DNA from: CAJQPP01 sp041747075
GTDB taxonomy: Bacteria > Planctomycetota > Planctomycetia > Pirellulales > Pirellulaceae
DNA length: 34,506 bases
Direction of reading: 5' to 3'
Assembly: GCA_041747075.1 (NCBI GenBank)
Contig: JBGTFW010000060.1
Coordinates: 1 to 34,506 of the forward strand
Shown here: positions 33,248 through 34,506 of the stretch, piece after piece
Position numbering within the stretch: position 1 is the stretch's first letter
How the letters are laid out: the number at the start of each line of letters is the position of its first letter
Program-made: the position numbers and the translations under genes
The notes under the pieces: model-generated
The model's database searches: none
Told to the model about the DNA's origin: nothing
The model's input: only the letters and a program-made list of their open reading frames with translations

Positions 33248-34506
33248 TTAATCTGACTGGGCCTTTTGCAGAAATTCCCTGACCGTTTGCCAGAGTGAGT
33301 TCCAGTTGGCTCGTTCGGATTCGGGAAGTTTGTCGATCGCGTCGCCGCGCACGCCGGAGAGGTCGGGATCGGATTGCCAATGATTGAGCGTACCGACGAC
33401 GAGTCTTCGCTGTTCGGCATTCGCAACTTCGAGGTATTTTTTCCAGGACTCCAAGTCGGATTCCAGCCAGTGAATTGCCTGAGCGCGGAGTCTGGTTTTG
33501 GATTCGTCGTCTGGCGACGGGTCGTCGAAACCCTCTCCGCAACCCGCCAGCGCGGCCGCGCACGCGGCATTGTAGGCGTGCTGGGTCTGGCGACTCTCGG
33601 CCAGCGTCGGCTCAGTCTCCAAGGCCTGGTTCCAGAACCGCGCCGCCAGCTCAAACCGCTCCGTGTCGTAGCCGCGCTGCGCAAAAACGAGTAACTCTTC
33701 AACACCTTTGGCCTCTGCTCCTGCAACGACGTCCCCGATCCGAAGGTCAATTTCCCTGGCTGCCGGATCGCTCGCCGCCAACTCCGCCAATCCGCGTTGG
33801 GCATCACGGCGCAGATCGTTGTCCGCGAGTCCATCCGCTGTTCTGATCAGATTAGAGTAATGATTCTCGAGAAACTGCCGATATGTTGGGTTTGCCGGAT
33901 TGGCGGACAGCGCTTGTTTTTGCCACTTGATCGCTTCAAGGAGATGGGTTCGTGCATCGTCAAAGCGTCTAAACTCGGCTTCGATCCCTGCGATGTTACT
34001 CAGAGTTGCGCCTAAATCGCTTTGGAACCTGGTAACCGTCGGGTTCGTTTGAACCAACTGCTCCTGAATCTCAAGTGCTTTTTCAAAGGCCGTTATAGCT
34101 TTGGCTGGCTCGCGGGTTTCGCCGAACAGTGCACTAATGTTGATGTGGCTGTGTGCCAATCGGCTTTGGAATTCGGTGACCGCCGGGTTCGCTTGAACCA
34201 ACCGCTCGTTAATCGCAAGCGATTTTTCAAAGGCGTCCAACGCTTTGGCGGGCTCGCCGGATGCGCGCAGCAGCACACCGATATTGTTGTGGCTGGACGC
34301 CAATCCGCTTTGGAATTCGGCGACCGTTGGGTTCGCTTGAACCAACTGCTCCTGAATCTCAAGTGCTTTTTCGAAGGCCGCCAGCGATTTGGCGGGCTCG
34401 CCAATTTCGCCTAGCAGCAAGCCGAGGTTGTTGTGGCTGGACGCCAATCCGCTTTGGAATTCGGCGACCGTTGGGTTCGCTTGAACCAACCGCTCCTGAA
34501 TCTCTA
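33248..34506 (-). CDS. TPR-repeat protein, C-terminal part (truncated by window edge)
   Basis: At least 418 residues; the frame runs open to the window edge, so the N-terminus is outside. It begins with near-identical 48-residue units (TPR helices plus an inserted LVQANPTVAEFQSG stretch): two almost identical, a third slightly diverged, a fourth more degenerate. The C-terminal part (YNAACAAALAGCGEGFDD ... AIHWLESDLESWKK ... LNHWQSDPDLSGVRG) is a pattern I associate with planctomycetal Ser/Thr kinases carrying C-terminal TPRs, so a kinase domain may lie beyond the edge. That is inference; no kinase motif is in the window. Confidence 0.85.
   Translation of the reverse strand, partial: EIQERLVQANPTVAEFQSGLASSHNNLGLLLGEIGEPAKSLAAFEKALEIQEQLVQANPTVAEFQSGLASSHNNIGVLLRASGEPAKALDAFEKSLAINERLVQANPAVTEFQSRLAHSHINISALFGETREPAKAITAFEKALEIQEQLVQTNPTVTRFQSDLGATLSNIAGIEAEFRRFDDARTHLLEAIKWQKQALSANPANPTYRQFLENHYSNLIRTADGLADNDLRRDAQRGLAELAASDPAAREIDLRIGDVVAGAEAKGVEELLVFAQRGYDTERFELAARFWNQALETEPTLAESRQTQHAYNAACAAALAGCGEGFDDPSPDDESKTRLRAQAIHWLESDLESWKKYLEVANAEQRRLVVGTLNHWQSDPDLSGVRGDAIDKLPESERANWNSLWQTVREFLQKAQSD

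Overview
The window looks like a chromosomal segment of a GC-rich member of the Planctomycetota, most likely of the Pirellulales/Planctomycetia type. The evidence is a formaldehyde-activating enzyme (Fae) beside an ATP-grasp protein, a very long orphan secretin, a Gld-type ABC module with a DUF4340 partner, a DUF6807 protein, a TPR protein whose C-terminus resembles planctomycetal kinase/TPR proteins, many lipoproteins and frequent lack of Shine-Dalgarno sites. No phage, integrase, transposase, CRISPR or plasmid gene was seen.

Layout. 1-911 has no convincing gene but is packed with short perfect hairpins and a ~65-bp direct repeat. 912-3695 (+) encodes a long TolC-like outer-membrane lipoprotein and a small lipoprotein, separated by two REP-like hairpins. 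3711-4127 (-) is a small hypothetical. 4503-10370 (-) is a three-gene ABC operon: ATPase, fused permease/Gld auxiliary protein, DUF4340 membrane protein. 10555-16065 (-) holds a double GNAT protein, an LpxL/HtrB-like acyltransferase and a BamA that is split into a barrel lipoprotein and a five-POTRA lipoprotein. 16066-17070 is a structured intergenic region, followed by an ECF-like sigma factor (+) with a good intrinsic terminator. 17809-19764 is fae (-) and a divergent ATP-grasp gene (+). 20061-24800 (+) is a 1229-residue secretin and a lipoprotein. 24995-26535 (-) is ribE-ksgA, divergent from eno (+) and a small membrane protein. 28370-29446 (-) is a DUF6807 protein whose only usable start lies inside tRNA-Leu(GAG). 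29571-29999 (-) is a hypothetical. 30266-31162 (+) is rplM-rpsI. 31358-32983 (-) is a PYROXD2-like FAD oxidoreductase. The window ends inside a TPR protein (-).

How the genes fit together. Much of the window concerns the Gram-negative envelope: outer-membrane insertion (split BamA), lipid A acylation, TolC-type efflux, a secretin and at least five lipoproteins. The Fae/ATP-grasp pair points to tetrahydromethanopterin-linked C1 metabolism, whose other genes must lie elsewhere. The rest is housekeeping. The observations I rate most worth a second look are the two-lipoprotein BamA, the GTAG-headed REP/BIME-like hairpins scattered between genes, the structured region upstream of the sigma factor, and the DUF6807 start inside a tRNA gene.
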